A stretch of DNA of 38,102 nt, from assembly GCA_019245115.1 (NCBI GenBank), contig JAFARZ010000148.1, forward strand, positions 1 through 38,102. The letters are read 5' to 3'. This document shows, piece after piece, positions 14,485 to 22,580 of the stretch. The notes under the pieces are model-generated. The model saw nothing but the letters and a program-made list of their open reading frames with translations. It ran no database searches and was not told where the DNA came from. Every line of letters begins with the position of its first letter. Positions within the stretch are counted from its first letter, which is position 1. The stretch comes from Streptosporangiaceae bacterium (GTDB lineage: Bacteria; Actinomycetota; Actinomycetes; Streptosporangiales; Streptosporangiaceae). Position numbers and translations under genes: made by a program.

Positions 14485-15957
14485 ATGATCGCCGCGGGCG
14501 CCGCCGCCGCCGGGACGGCCGGGCTGGTTCTGTTGCGCCGACGAGGCAATCTCCGGATCGCGCGCGGCCTGGCCGCGCTCCGGCTGGCCGCCCGCGGCGG
14601 GGCCCGTTACGCGAGCAACGCGCCGAAACTGTTCGCCGCGGCCGGCGAACACCGTCAGCAGCTGCGCAACGACCTGGCGCTGCGCACCGCCGAGGACGTG
14701 ACCGCCACGCTCGGCACGATGAAGGGCGTGCTGATGAAGCTCGGCCAGATGGCCAGCTACATCGACGACGGCTTGTCCCCCGCCGCGCGCCGCACCCTCA
14801 GCAGGCTTCAGGACAGCGTGCCGCCGATGAGCGCCGACCTGGCCGCCCAGGTCATCGAGGAGGAACTGGGCCAGCCGCCGGACCGCCTGTTCGCCGCCTG
14901 GGACCCGGAGCCCATCGCAGCCGCTTCCATAGGTCAAGTTCATAGAGCCATTACCACGAACGGCGTCGCTATCGCGGTCAAGGTCCAGTACCCGGGTATC
15001 GCCGAGACGATCGAGGCCGATCTCGGCAACGTGGCGCTGCTTCGCAAGATGCTGCGGATAATGGCGCCGAGCCAGGACGTCCCCGCGCTGCTCGCGGAGT
15101 TGCGTGACCGCGTCACCGAGGAGCTCGACTACCGGAAGGAGGCGCGCAACCAGCAGCTTTTCGCCGACTACTACGACGGCCATCCCACGATCGGAGTGCC
15201 GCGGATCCTGGGCGAGTATTCCTCCCGGCGGGTGGTGACCAGCGAGCTCGCGGACGGCGCGCGGTTCGCCGAGCTGGCCGGCTGGTCGCAGGCCGAGCGG
15301 GACCTGGTCGCCGAGACCATCTACCGGTTCGTGTTCCGCAGCCTGTACCAGGCGCACGCGTTCAACGGGGACCCGCACCCCGGCAACTACCTGTTCCATG
15401 GCGGCGGCCGGGTCACGTTCCTGGACTTCGGGCTGGTCAAGTACTTCACCGCCGACGAGCTGAGCCCGCTGGAGGCGATGGTGCGGTACCTGTGCGTCGA
15501 GCACAAGCCGGAGTCGTTCCGCGCCGCGATGGTGGACGCCGGGTTCCTGCTGCGGGAGACCCCGCTCCCCACCGATCAGATCGTCGAGCACATGGCGGTG
15601 TTCTACGACACGGTGCGCGAACGCGGGCGGCGGACGATGACCGGAGACTACGCGTCCGCGGTCACCCGGCGGTTCTTCGACTTCCGCAGCCCGCTGGCTC
15701 CGTACGCGCGGATCCCGCGGTCCTACGTGATCCTCCAGCGCATCAACCTCGGCCTGTTCGCGCTCCTCGGCGAGCTGAACGCCACCGCCGACTGGCGGCT
15801 CATCGCCGAGGAGATCTGGCCGTTCGTCCAGGCGCCCCCGTCCACCCCGATGGGCGAGGCGGAGGCGGCCTGGCTCGCGGCCCGCGGCGAGCGCCAGCGA
15901 GCTTCGCGGTCGCCTGGCCGTGAAGGCCTGGAAGGCCTTCCGGGCAGGCGAAACTAA
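14485..15957 (+). CDS. ABC1 atypical kinase (AarF/UbiB family)
   Basis: This protein-kinase-like ATPase of the ABC1/UbiB/ADCK family is linked to quinone and lipid biology in other organisms. Signature motifs are KxGQ (MKLGQMASY, Lys at about residue 85), the alanine-rich loop AAASIGQVHRA (about 145-155), Lys in AIAVKVQYPG, NGDPHPGNYLF (about 295) and LDFGLVK (Asp about 314), followed by the C-terminal lobe. ATG 14485 is preferred, because GAGG lies 9 bp upstream; a TTG at 14470 would overlap the MpaB stop. An N-terminal hydrophobic Ala/Gly stretch may be a membrane anchor. The final 25 or so codons, after EAAWLAARGER, derive from the composite repeat, so the native C-terminus has been replaced. 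Confidence 0.87.
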   Translation: MIAAGAAAAGTAGLVLLRRRGNLRIARGLAALRLAARGGARYASNAPKLFAAAGEHRQQLRNDLALRTAEDVTATLGTMKGVLMKLGQMASYIDDGLSPAARRTLSRLQDSVPPMSADLAAQVIEEELGQPPDRLFAAWDPEPIAAASIGQVHRAITTNGVAIAVKVQYPGIAETIEADLGNVALLRKMLRIMAPSQDVPALLAELRDRVTEELDYRKEARNQQLFADYYDGHPTIGVPRILGEYSSRRVVTSELADGARFAELAGWSQAERDLVAETIYRFVFRSLYQAHAFNGDPHPGNYLFHGGGRVTFLDFGLVKYFTADELSPLEAMVRYLCVEHKPESFRAAMVDAGFLLRETPLPTDQIVEHMAVFYDTVRERGRRTMTGDYASAVTRRFFDFRSPLAPYARIPRSYVILQRINLGLFALLGELNATADWRLIAEEIWPFVQAPPSTPMGEAEAAWLAARGERQRASRSPGREGLEGLPGRRN

Positions 15958-16017
15958 CGGCGAGAAGCGTCGCGGGAGGGGGGCCTGGGGGGTTGGTGTG
16001 TACCCCCCAGAAAAAAC
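15878..16017 (-). repeat. inverted copy of composite repeat (palindrome + G-tract unit)
   Basis: Read on the minus strand, this segment shows the same order as about 8783-8970: TTTTCTGGGGGGTACA..ACCAACCCCCC, a CGCGACGCT block, CTCGCCGTTAGTTTCGCCTG, the GGAAGGCC palindrome, then GCGAAGCTCGCTGGCGCTCGC. The copy forms the 3' ends of two convergent genes: the ABC1 kinase (stop at 15957) and the secreted hydrolase (stop at 15954), whose stop codons overlap by 4 bp inside the repeat. It probably also works as a bidirectional terminator. Confidence 0.8.
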
Positions 16018-17417
16018 ACCCGCAGGTACGGGGCTGGGCGGTACCGGATGAACTGGGGCGGGGTCGCCACCACGTTCCCGCCGACGACGAACAGGTTGTA
16101 GCCGGGACCGAGGTCCGCCGCCGCGCTGTTCATCTGGGCCGGGCTCGGCACATGCCACGAGCCGCTGCTGAGCCGGTCGAGCAGCGTCTGCACCGCGGTG
16201 ATCGTCTCGGCCGGGGTGAACGCGCAATGCCCGGCGCGGTTCACGTACACCTGGCGAAGCAGGCTGCCGTTCCCCGCCCGGTCGACGACGGACTGGTAGG
16301 CCTGCTCGTTCTCCGGCACGACGAGGCCGTCGCCGGTGGTGTGCATGGTCAGCACCGGAATCGAGATGTCGCCGTTGAAGGCGATGTTGTTCTCCAGGTA
16401 CTTCACCGCGCTGGGATCGGCGCTCACCCGCGGCGCCTTGGACAGCTTCAGCAGGTCGGAGAACAGGCTCAGCCCGGCCGCGTGGTACAGCGCGACGACT
16501 TCACGGAGATCAACCGACCTGGCCAGATCGGCGAAGTAGTCGACCCCGGTGTTCCACGAGGGATTGCCGCCCGCGCGCCCCTCCAGCTCGGACCGGAAGT
16601 CGAAGGCGAACGGGAACGTCACCTGCGAACCCCACTCGTACTGGTTGGCCTCCTGCGCGACGTAGTCGTTAGCCGCCGGTTCCGGCGACGTCGGGGTGAA
16701 CCAGCCCGGGGTGTCGCCGAGCGCGGCGACCAGCGCTAGCCGGGCCCGGCCCTGCGGCGTCTGCTGCGCCTTGGCCCCGGCCGCCTCCGCGGCGGCCAGG
16801 TTCGCGCCCCCGTTGGATATGTTGACGACCTGCACGGACGGGGCGAGGAGCTGCTTGAACGCGAACTCCGCGTCGAGCGCGGTGTTCCAGGTCGCCACGC
16901 CGCCGGACAGCACACCGCACATCGGCAGCGCCGCGTTGAACCGGTTCGGGTAATCCTGGATCAGCCCGGCCGTGATGATGCCGCCGAGCGAGTGTCCCCA
17001 GGCGACGGTCCGGCTCGGCGCGCCGTACGTGCTGGCGAAGACGTTCAGCGTGCTGATCTGGTCCGGCAGCGCCTGCTCGATCGCCCAGCCCGTGGTCGCG
17101 TAGGAGGAACCGGCCAGCGCGAAGCCGTGGCCGAGCATCCAGCCGCCGGTGACCGGGTCGCCGACGTCCTGGGCCGGGTTGCTGCCGCCGGGCACCACGT
17201 AACCGTGGCTGTACAAGAACAGCGTGCCGTTCCAGGCGCCGGACGGGCACTGGATCTCGTACTTCGCGCCGTCGGCGAGCGCCCCGTTCACGGTGGTCAC
17301 CGAGCCGGTCCCGCCACAGGACTGGGCGGCGCGCGCCGAGCCCGTTATGACCGTCACTCCGGCGACCACCAGCCCGGCGGCGACCCCAATTCGGGCAAAC
17401 TTGAACGCGCGCACCAT
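15954..17417 (-). CDS. secreted alpha/beta hydrolase (lipase/esterase or tannase-like)
   Basis: This 487-residue exported serine hydrolase has an N-terminal Sec signal peptide (basic MVRAFKFAR, hydrophobic core to about 25, cleavage likely after residue 30, SARA/AQ). The mature protein has the nucleophile elbow WGHSLGG with Ser143, an Asp in HTTGDGLV and a His in RAGHCAF, making a complete triad. LFLYSHGYVVPGG provides the oxyanion region. Substrate unknown, possibly polyester, lipid or other extracellular esters. ATG 17417 lies after GGGAGCGAGG. The last residues (FFLGGTHQPPRPPSRDASRR) are encoded by the composite repeat and are probably not part of the ancestral protein. Confidence 0.85.
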   Translation of the reverse strand: MVRAFKFARIGVAAGLVVAGVTVITGSARAAQSCGGTGSVTTVNGALADGAKYEIQCPSGAWNGTLFLYSHGYVVPGGSNPAQDVGDPVTGGWMLGHGFALAGSSYATTGWAIEQALPDQISTLNVFASTYGAPSRTVAWGHSLGGIITAGLIQDYPNRFNAALPMCGVLSGGVATWNTALDAEFAFKQLLAPSVQVVNISNGGANLAAAEAAGAKAQQTPQGRARLALVAALGDTPGWFTPTSPEPAANDYVAQEANQYEWGSQVTFPFAFDFRSELEGRAGGNPSWNTGVDYFADLARSVDLREVVALYHAAGLSLFSDLLKLSKAPRVSADPSAVKYLENNIAFNGDISIPVLTMHTTGDGLVVPENEQAYQSVVDRAGNGSLLRQVYVNRAGHCAFTPAETITAVQTLLDRLSSGSWHVPSPAQMNSAAADLGPGYNLFVVGGNVVATPPQFIRYRPAPYLRVFFLGGTHQPPRPPSRDASRR

Positions 17418-17455
17418 CGCACCTCGCTCCCGCGGTAACGTCAACCAAACGCAAC

Positions 17456-18196
17456 TTAACGCGCCGGTAGCTTCCTCCGAAAGGCCCAAAGCAGGCGGGC
17501 CGCGTCTTTCTCCGGGAGGCGGCGGATCGCCTCGCGGAACGTGACGCCGGACATCACCCGGATATGCTGCTCGGTCCACGCGGTGACGTATCCTGGGTCG
17601 GACTTGCTGATCTCCCGCAGCACCCAGCCGATCGCCTTGCGGATGAAGAACTCCCGCTCGCCGAGCATCGGCGTCGCGTACCGGTCGAACCGGGCCAGGT
17701 CCGGCTGGCCGGCCCGGACCGCGGGCAGCAGCGCGAGCAGCGCGGCCCGGCGCACCCAGAAGTCCTCGTCGAGCGCCCACGCGTCGATCCGCTGCCCCGC
17801 GTCCGGATGCTCCAGCGCGATCCGCCCAGCGACGCCAGCCAGCGGATCGACGAGCGCCCAGCCGGCTCCCGCGCGGATGAGCCCCTCCACCATAGGCAGG
17901 TCAGCCGCGCTGAGGGCACGCACCCGCAGGCTCAGCAGCTCAACCGCGGCGATCCGGCGTTCCCAGAGGGCATCGTCCCAGAGCGCGAGCGCCCACGCGA
18001 CGATCTCGTCCCGGGTGAGCTCCGGATGGCGCCGGGCGGCCGCGGTCACCATGCGCCTGATATCGGGCAGCGTCACGCCGAGGAAGTCCAGTTCGCTCTT
18101 CAGGTAGCGCTTCTCCTGCGCCGCCCGTTCCGGCGTTCCCAGCGGGCGGAGCGCCTCGACGACTTCGTCTGCCGCCGGCCGCGGATCGAAGGTCAT
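17456..18196 (-). CDS. DNA alkylation repair protein, AlkD-like
   Basis: This 246-residue, all-helical HEAT-like-repeat protein is of the AlkC/AlkD DNA alkylation repair family, which excises positively charged alkylpurines. Typical segments are KRYLKSELDFLGVTLPDIR near residue 30-48, the LWERRIAAVELL helix near 80, WALVDPLAG near 115, DEDFWVRRAALLALLP near 145-160 and FFIRKAIGWVLREISKSDP near 185-205. These hold the Trp, Asp and Arg residues used in AlkD for DNA contact and catalysis. It is divergent from the gene at 18237. A 38-bp gap separates it from the secreted hydrolase start; the two could share a transcript. Confidence 0.87.
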   Translation of the reverse strand: MTFDPRPAADEVVEALRPLGTPERAAQEKRYLKSELDFLGVTLPDIRRMVTAAARRHPELTRDEIVAWALALWDDALWERRIAAVELLSLRVRALSAADLPMVEGLIRAGAGWALVDPLAGVAGRIALEHPDAGQRIDAWALDEDFWVRRAALLALLPAVRAGQPDLARFDRYATPMLGEREFFIRKAIGWVLREISKSDPGYVTAWTEQHIRVMSGVTFREAIRRLPEKDAARLLWAFRRKLPAR

Positions 18197-18236
18197 CAGA
18201 GTGTGTTACCACAGCCGTTCTGCGAAGATGGGGTTT

Positions 18237-18977
18237 ATGCCGCGCCGGAACCGGGTTACACCCTATGGGGAGCTGATCGCGGTCGCGGACCGCGGGATGT
18301 TCTGGGGTAACCGCGGGCCGCTGATCGACGACGACGGGCAGCTGGCGCGGTACTCCCGCGGGAAAGTCTGGATGATCTGCGTGCTGTCGTACAAGGGCAT
18401 CCGGCGGGTTCAGTGGTCGCCGCGGCGGCTGACCGAGCTGTACTTCCTGGACGAGGCGACCGCGCTGGCCGCCGGGCACCGGCCGTGCGGCGAGTGCCGG
18501 TACCGGGACTATCAGGAGTTCAAGCGGTGCTGGGGTTCGGTGTTCGGCGGGGTGCCGCGGGTGCAGGACATCGACGGCCGGCTGCACTCGGATCGGCTGG
18601 TCGGCGGGCTGCGGCGGGACAAGTTCGGGAGTGCCTCGGTGCGCCGCACGTTTGCCGCGTCGGCGTCGTCGCTGCCCGCCGGGGCGATGGTGTCGCTGGA
18701 CGGTGAGACGTGGCTGGTCCATGGCGATGAGCTGCTGCGCTGGACGCCCGGCGGGTACCGGGAGCGGCGTCCGGTGTCGTCGGTTCCGGGCGACGTCACG
18801 GTGATCACGCCGCGCGCCACGGTGTCGGTCCTGGCGGCCGGATACCGGCCAGTGTTGCATCCCACGGTGTTGAATTGGCCTGGGCCTCCGGCCGCGGCGT
18901 TAAACGCCATGGCGTCAGGCGCCGAACCAGCCGGGGACGTCCAGGCGGAACGTCGGTCCGGGAACCATCGTCCTTAG
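18237..18977 (+). CDS. uncharacterised conserved protein with HRPCGECR motif
   Basis: I recognise this as a widespread actinobacterial family without known function. Features are an N-terminal PRRNRVTPYGELIAV, an RFTE-like RRLTELYFLDEATALAAGH segment, then HRPCGECRYRDYQEFK, in which His and two Cys (C-x2-C) could bind a metal. A C-terminal part follows with WLVHGDELLRWTPGGYRE. Relatives end shortly after YRPxLHP. Here a 29-bp element at 18871-18899 follows directly and extends the protein by about 40 residues (VLNWPGPPAAA and beyond) into the convergent MarR gene, giving a 63-bp overlap. The start at ATG 18237 is chosen by family alignment. Being divergent from the AlkD-like gene may hint at a DNA-repair link (inference). 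Confidence 0.75.
   Translation: MPRRNRVTPYGELIAVADRGMFWGNRGPLIDDDGQLARYSRGKVWMICVLSYKGIRRVQWSPRRLTELYFLDEATALAAGHRPCGECRYRDYQEFKRCWGSVFGGVPRVQDIDGRLHSDRLVGGLRRDKFGSASVRRTFAASASSLPAGAMVSLDGETWLVHGDELLRWTPGGYRERRPVSSVPGDVTVITPRATVSVLAAGYRPVLHPTVLNWPGPPAAALNAMASGAEPAGDVQAERRSGNHRP
18871..18899 (+). repeat. 29-bp interspersed element, copy 1
   Basis: The sequence begins TGAATTGGCCTGGGCC and ends GGCCGCGGCG. The exact reverse complement occurs at 19849-19877. It lies at the natural 3' end of the HRPCGECR-type gene and adds the VLNWPGPPAAA peptide. Confidence 0.9.
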
Positions 18978-19379
18978 GTCAGCCTCGAGCTGCGCGAGCT
19001 GGGAGGCGCCCAGTTCGGCCGCCCAGCGGGCCCTGATGTCCTCGAAGATCATCGCGGACAGGGTGAGCGCTTCCATGCCCCGCGGGGTGATGCGGATCAG
19101 CTTGCGCCGGTGGTCGGTGTCGTCGCCGGCCTTCTCGACGTAGCCGAGATCCTCCAGCCGGTCCACGGTCTTGCCCGCGGCCTGCTTGGAAACGCCCAGC
19201 CGCCGGCCCACCTCGGTCGCGGTGGCGCCGCTAGGCCCGATGGCCTGGAGCGCGAAGCCGTGCGCCGACCGCATGTCCGGGTGGCCGCGGCGGGCGAGTT
19301 CGGCGTGCAGTTCGTCGATGATCGACCGGAATCCGGCGAACAGCAGCAGCGGCAGCTCGAAGCCATACGTGCTTGACAC
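18915..19379 (-). CDS. MarR family transcriptional regulator
   Basis: This 154-residue winged-helix regulator has the MarR core: SGATATEVGRRLGVSKQAAG (recognition helix), KTVDRLEDLGYVEKAGDDTD and HRRKLIRITPRGMEAL (wing). N- and C-terminal helices serve for dimerisation. The GTG start at 19379 overlaps the -35 box of the divergent AhpD-like gene. A perfect 9-bp-arm palindrome at 19405-19423 lies over the start site of that promoter, so repression of the AhpD-like gene and itself is very likely. The sensed signal may be oxidative or phenolic, as for many MarR proteins. The 3' end overlaps the repeat-extended gene at 18237-18977. Confidence 0.88.
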   Translation of the reverse strand: MSSTYGFELPLLLFAGFRSIIDELHAELARRGHPDMRSAHGFALQAIGPSGATATEVGRRLGVSKQAAGKTVDRLEDLGYVEKAGDDTDHRRKLIRITPRGMEALTLSAMIFEDIRARWAAELGASQLAQLEADLRTMVPGPTFRLDVPGWFGA

Positions 19380-19423
19380 TGATCGACAACCTCGTTTACT
19401 GTTTTAGACAACCTGGTTGTCTA
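19373..19423 (+). promoter_or_regulatory. promoter and MarR operator of AhpD-like gene
   Basis: TTGACA (19373-19378) and TACTGT (19397-19402), spaced 18 bp, form a good sigma-70-type promoter. The perfect palindrome TAGACAACC-T-GGTTGTCTA (19405-19423) covers the expected transcription start. A further half-site CGACAACC lies at 19384-19391. This is the classic layout of MarR repression. Confidence 0.75.
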
Positions 19424-19451
19424 CCTTACATCTTCTTCGGAGGTCTCGGGC

Positions 19452-20090
19452 ATGTCCGCTTTCCCTTCTCACACCATCGAGTCCGCGCCGCCGGCCGCCC
19501 GGCGAACCATGGCCGCGACCCGGGACCACTGGGGTTACCTGCCGTCAGCTGTCGGGAAGCTGGCCACCTCGCCGCATACCCTCGACGGCTTCATGAAGCT
19601 CAACGGCATCTTCGAGAGCTGCACGCTCGACGCGCTGGCCCGCGAGGTTCTGGTCATGACCGTGGCGACCCGGAACGGCTGTCACGTCTGCGTGGCCATC
19701 CACACCCAGCGCCTGACCGCGATGGAGGCCAGCCCGTCGCTGATCGCCGCGTTGCGAGACTCCGCGCCGCTGGCCGATCCTCGCCTTGAGGCCGTGCGCG
19801 TGTTCACGCTGCGGGTCCTGGACACCACGGGCGACGTGGGCGAGCCGACGCCGCGGCCGGAGGCCCAGGCCAATTCAGCGCCGCGGCCGGAGGCCCAGGC
19901 CAATTCGGCACTGCGGGCGTTCCTCGCAGCCGGGTTCACGCCGCAGAACGCCCTGGAGGTCGTGCTCGGCATCGGCACCTACACCCTGTCCACCCTGGCC
20001 AACCGCCTGGTCGGGGCGGCACTGGACGAGCCACTCGCCCCCTTCGCCTGGACCGCGAAGGGGTACGTTGCGCCAACCATCCCCACCTGA
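19452..20090 (+). CDS. carboxymuconolactone decarboxylase / AhpD-like protein
   Basis: This 212-residue protein is of the CMD/AhpD family. The active-site signature is RNGCHVCVAIHTQRL with C-x2-C (Cys at about residues 77 and 80) and a His further on, as in AhpD-type alkylhydroperoxidase partners. A role in thiol-based peroxide defence is likely. GGAGG lies 9 bp before the ATG. It is controlled by the MarR palindrome upstream. An insertion of two 10-residue units (PRPEAQANSA twice, about residues 134-153) breaks the family alignment between VLDTTGDVGE and LRAFLAAGF; it is encoded by two copies of the 29-bp element. The end of the gene is duplicated in a 31-bp-period repeat. Confidence 0.87.
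   Translation: MSAFPSHTIESAPPAARRTMAATRDHWGYLPSAVGKLATSPHTLDGFMKLNGIFESCTLDALAREVLVMTVATRNGCHVCVAIHTQRLTAMEASPSLIAALRDSAPLADPRLEAVRVFTLRVLDTTGDVGEPTPRPEAQANSAPRPEAQANSALRAFLAAGFTPQNALEVVLGIGTYTLSTLANRLVGAALDEPLAPFAWTAKGYVAPTIPT
19849..19910 (-). repeat. 29-bp interspersed element, copies 2 and 3 in tandem (30-bp period)
   Basis: Two adjacent copies (19849-19878 and 19879-19908), in reverse orientation relative to copy 1, lie inside the AhpD-like gene. The first is identical to copy 1 over 29 bases; the second differs only near its end. The 30-bp period keeps the frame open, so each adds ten residues. Confidence 0.92.
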
Positions 20091-20115
20091 GGGGTACGTT
20101 GCGCCAGTCATCCCC
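20059..20115 (+). repeat. 26-bp direct repeat, 31-bp period, at AhpD gene end
   Basis: AGGGGTACGTTGCGCCA followed by (A/G)(C/T)CATCCCC occurs at 20059-20084 and again at 20090-20115. The first copy encodes the last residues GYVAPTIP of the AhpD-like protein; the second follows the stop. It fills the gap before the convergent mraY. Confidence 0.88.
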
Positions 20116-20133
20116 TTCGAGGGGGCGGGAAAG

Positions 20134-21195
20134 CTATTTGGGGAACCAGCCTACGTAGAAGATGCCCAGGCCCAGGGCTACGAACATGCCGGCGATCAGC
20201 CAGAAGCGGACGACGATCGTGGTTTCGGCCCAGCCGGCCAGTTCGAAGTGGTGCTGCAGGGGCGCCATGCGGAACACCCGTTTACCGGTCAGCTTGAATG
20301 AGCCGACCTGGATCACCACGGACAGCGTGATGATCACGAACAGCCCGCCCAGGACGAGCAGCAGGAACTCGGTCCGGGACACGATGGCCAGGCCGGCCAG
20401 CACGCCGCCCAGGGCCAGTGAGCCGGTATCGCCCATGAAGATCTTGGCTGGCGGCGCGTTCCACCACAGGAACCCGAAACACGCGCCCATGACGGCCGCG
20501 GCGACGACGGCGATGTCCAGCGGGTCGCGCACGTTGTAGCAGTTCTGCGCGAGTGCGGTGGTGCAGTCGTTGCGGAGCTGCCAGTTGCCGATGATCACGT
20601 ATGCCGCGAGGACCAGGATCGCCGCCCCGGTGGCCAGCCCGTCAAGTCCGTCGGTGAGGTTCACGCCGTTGGACGTGCCACCCACCATGATGATGACCCA
20701 CACGACGAAGAACACCGGGCCGATGGAGATCCCGAAGTCGTACAGGAACGACAGGTGCAGCGACGCCGGGGTGATGTCAACGTGGTCCGGGTAATGGATG
20801 GCCAGGAGCGCGAAGATCGCGCCGACGATCGACTGGCCGGCGAACTTGGCCCCGGTGCGCAGGCCGAGGCTGCGTCGCATGTACAGCTTGATGAAGTCGT
20901 CGGCGAAGCCGACCAGGCCGAGCCCGGTCATCAGGAACAGCACCATCAGCCCGGATGCCGACAGCGGCGAGCTGCTGAGGGTGAACAGGTGCCCCACGAA
21001 GTACCCGGCCAGCGTGGCGACGATGATAACCGTGCCGCCCATGGTCGGCGTGCCGCGCTTGCTGAGGTGCCCGGCCGGGCCATCCGACCGGATCTCCTGG
21101 CCGTAGCCGCGCCGGGTGAACAGCCGGATCGCGATCGGCGTGCCGAACAACCCGACCGCCATGGATACGGCGGCGGCCAGCAGCATGGTTCTCAT
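20134..21195 (-). CDS. mraY: phospho-N-acetylmuramoyl-pentapeptide-transferase
   Basis: This 353-residue integral membrane enzyme transfers phospho-MurNAc-pentapeptide from UDP to undecaprenyl phosphate, giving lipid I on the inner face of the membrane. About ten helices are visible. Family motifs are [14 protein letters not shown] (residues 45-58), [16 protein letters not shown] (Asp-Asp catalytic pair), [12 protein letters not shown] (Asp) and [20 protein letters not shown] (Asp), then [20 protein letters not shown] with the HHH-like motif. Length and order are normal. The ATG overlaps the murF stop by 4 bp (ATGA). It is the last gene of this dcw block, since the next gene downstream is convergent. 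Confidence 0.97.
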   Translation of the reverse strand: MRTMLLAAAVSMAVGLFGTPIAIRLFTRRGYGQEIRSDGPAGHLSKRGTPTMGGTVIIVATLAGYFVGHLFTLSSSPLSASGLMVLFLMTGLGLVGFADDFIKLYMRRSLGLRTGAKFAGQSIVGAIFALLAIHYPDHVDITPASLHLSFLYDFGISIGPVFFVVWVIIMVGGTSNGVNLTDGLDGLATGAAILVLAAYVIIGNWQLRNDCTTALAQNCYNVRDPLDIAVVAAAVMGACFGFLWWNAPPAKIFMGDTGSLALGGVLAGLAIVSRTEFLLLVLGGLFVIITLSVVIQVGSFKLTGKRVFRMAPLQHHFELAGWAETTIVVRFWLIAGMFVALGLGIFYVGWFPK

Positions 21196-22580
21196 CGCTC
21201 CGCCTCCGCAAGCAACTCGGCCGCGACGCTCTCGAGGGAGGCGGCCCTCGATGCCTTCACCAGCACAATATCTCCCGGTTTCAGCCGATCGCGGAGCACC
21301 GCGAGCGCGGCTTGCCCGGATGGGACCGCGAAAGCCTCGCCGTGCCAGCCGGCCACCTGCCGCGCGCCGTCCAGCACCGGCAGCGCCTCGTCGCCGACCG
21401 CGATCAGGCCGGTCACCCCGGTCGACGCCGCGTAGGAACCGATCTCCTCGTGCGCGGCTCGCGACATCGAGCCCAGCTCAGCCATGTGGCCGAGGACCGC
21501 GAACGCACGCCCGTCACGAGCCAGATGACCGACCGCGTCCAGGGCGGCCCGCACCGACTCGGGGTTCGCGTTGTACGCGTCGTTGACGACGATCACGCCA
21601 TCGGCGCGCGCGGTGACCTCCATCCGCCACCGGCTGCGCGCGACCGCCGTGGACAAGCCGTCCGCGATGTCGTCGAGCCCCAGGCCGAGCGAACGGGCCA
21701 GTGCGGCGGCGGCGAGCGCGTTCGGCACCTGGTGGGCGCCATGCAGCCGGAGCGTGACCGGCGCGGCGCCTTCCGGAGTCAGCAGGGTGAAACTTGCCCG
21801 TCCGAGCGCGTCGAGCCGCACGTCAGCCGCTGTGATATCAGCCGGGCCACCAGCGGCGGAGAACGTGATCACCCGAGCGGCGGTGCGTGAGGACATGGCC
21901 AGGACGCGGGGATCGTCGGCGTTCAGGATGGCGACGCCATCAGCCGGCAGCGCCTCGACCAGCTCGCCCTTCGCGGACGCGACCGCCTCCATGGACCCGA
22001 ACTCCCCGGCGTGCGCCCGCCCCACGTTCAGCACGACGCCGAAGCGGGGCGGGGCGATGCCGCACAGGTAGGCGATGTGCCCCAGGCCGCGCGCGGACAT
22101 CTCCAGGACCAGGTACCGGGTATCCAGGTCGCACCGCAGCACTGTCAGCGGCAAGCCGTATTCGGTGTTGAACGAGCCGGCCGGGGCCACGGTCGGGCCG
22201 AGCCGCGAGACCAGCGACGCGGCGAGGTCCTTCACCGACGTCTTCCCCGACGAACCCGTGATTCCCGCGATAGCCACCGAAGGCAGCCGGGAAAGCACGA
22301 ACCGGGCCAGCGCCCCCAGCGCCGCCACCACGTCCTCGACCACCACGCACGGCACGCCAGGCACGACGCGGGTGCCGAGCACGCCGACCGCCCCGGCGCC
22401 GACCGCATCGGAGGCGAACGTGTGCCCATCGGCCCGCTCCCCCACGACGGCGACGAACAACCCGCCGGGTCCGGCCCGGCGCGAATCCACCACGAACTCG
22501 CCGCGAACAACGACCGACGCGTCCCCGTGCACCGCCCCGTTGGTCACACGGGCGATATCCCCCAAGGTCAGCGGGATCAT
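21192..22580 (-). CDS. murF: UDP-MurNAc-tripeptide--D-alanyl-D-alanine ligase
   Basis: This 462-residue cytoplasmic Mur ligase adds D-Ala-D-Ala to UDP-MurNAc-tripeptide using ATP. The N-terminal UDP-binding domain starts [20 protein letters not shown]. The ATP P-loop [10 protein letters not shown] is at about 106-115, and the central domain has [14 protein letters not shown] and NADDPRV. The C-terminal domain has the [17 protein letters not shown] motif, diagnostic of MurF. ATG 22580 overlaps the murE stop by 4 bp (ATGA), and the gene's own stop overlaps mraY likewise, so murE-murF-mraY are translationally coupled. Confidence 0.97.
   Translation of the reverse strand: MIPLTLGDIARVTNGAVHGDASVVVRGEFVVDSRRAGPGGLFVAVVGERADGHTFASDAVGAGAVGVLGTRVVPGVPCVVVEDVVAALGALARFVLSRLPSVAIAGITGSSGKTSVKDLAASLVSRLGPTVAPAGSFNTEYGLPLTVLRCDLDTRYLVLEMSARGLGHIAYLCGIAPPRFGVVLNVGRAHAGEFGSMEAVASAKGELVEALPADGVAILNADDPRVLAMSSRTAARVITFSAAGGPADITAADVRLDALGRASFTLLTPEGAAPVTLRLHGAHQVPNALAAAALARSLGLGLDDIADGLSTAVARSRWRMEVTARADGVIVVNDAYNANPESVRAALDAVGHLARDGRAFAVLGHMAELGSMSRAAHEEIGSYAASTGVTGLIAVGDEALPVLDGARQVAGWHGEAFAVPSGQAALAVLRDRLKPGDIVLVKASRAASLESVAAELLAEAER

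Noticed and set aside
14329..16227. 632-codon open frame on the minus strand opposite MpaB/ABC1 genes
   Set aside because: It mirrors clearly recognised plus-strand genes and its translation is repetitive with no domain.
20755..21435. 226-codon plus-strand frame opposite mraY/murF
   Set aside because: It is antisense to two well-supported cell-wall genes and has no family features.
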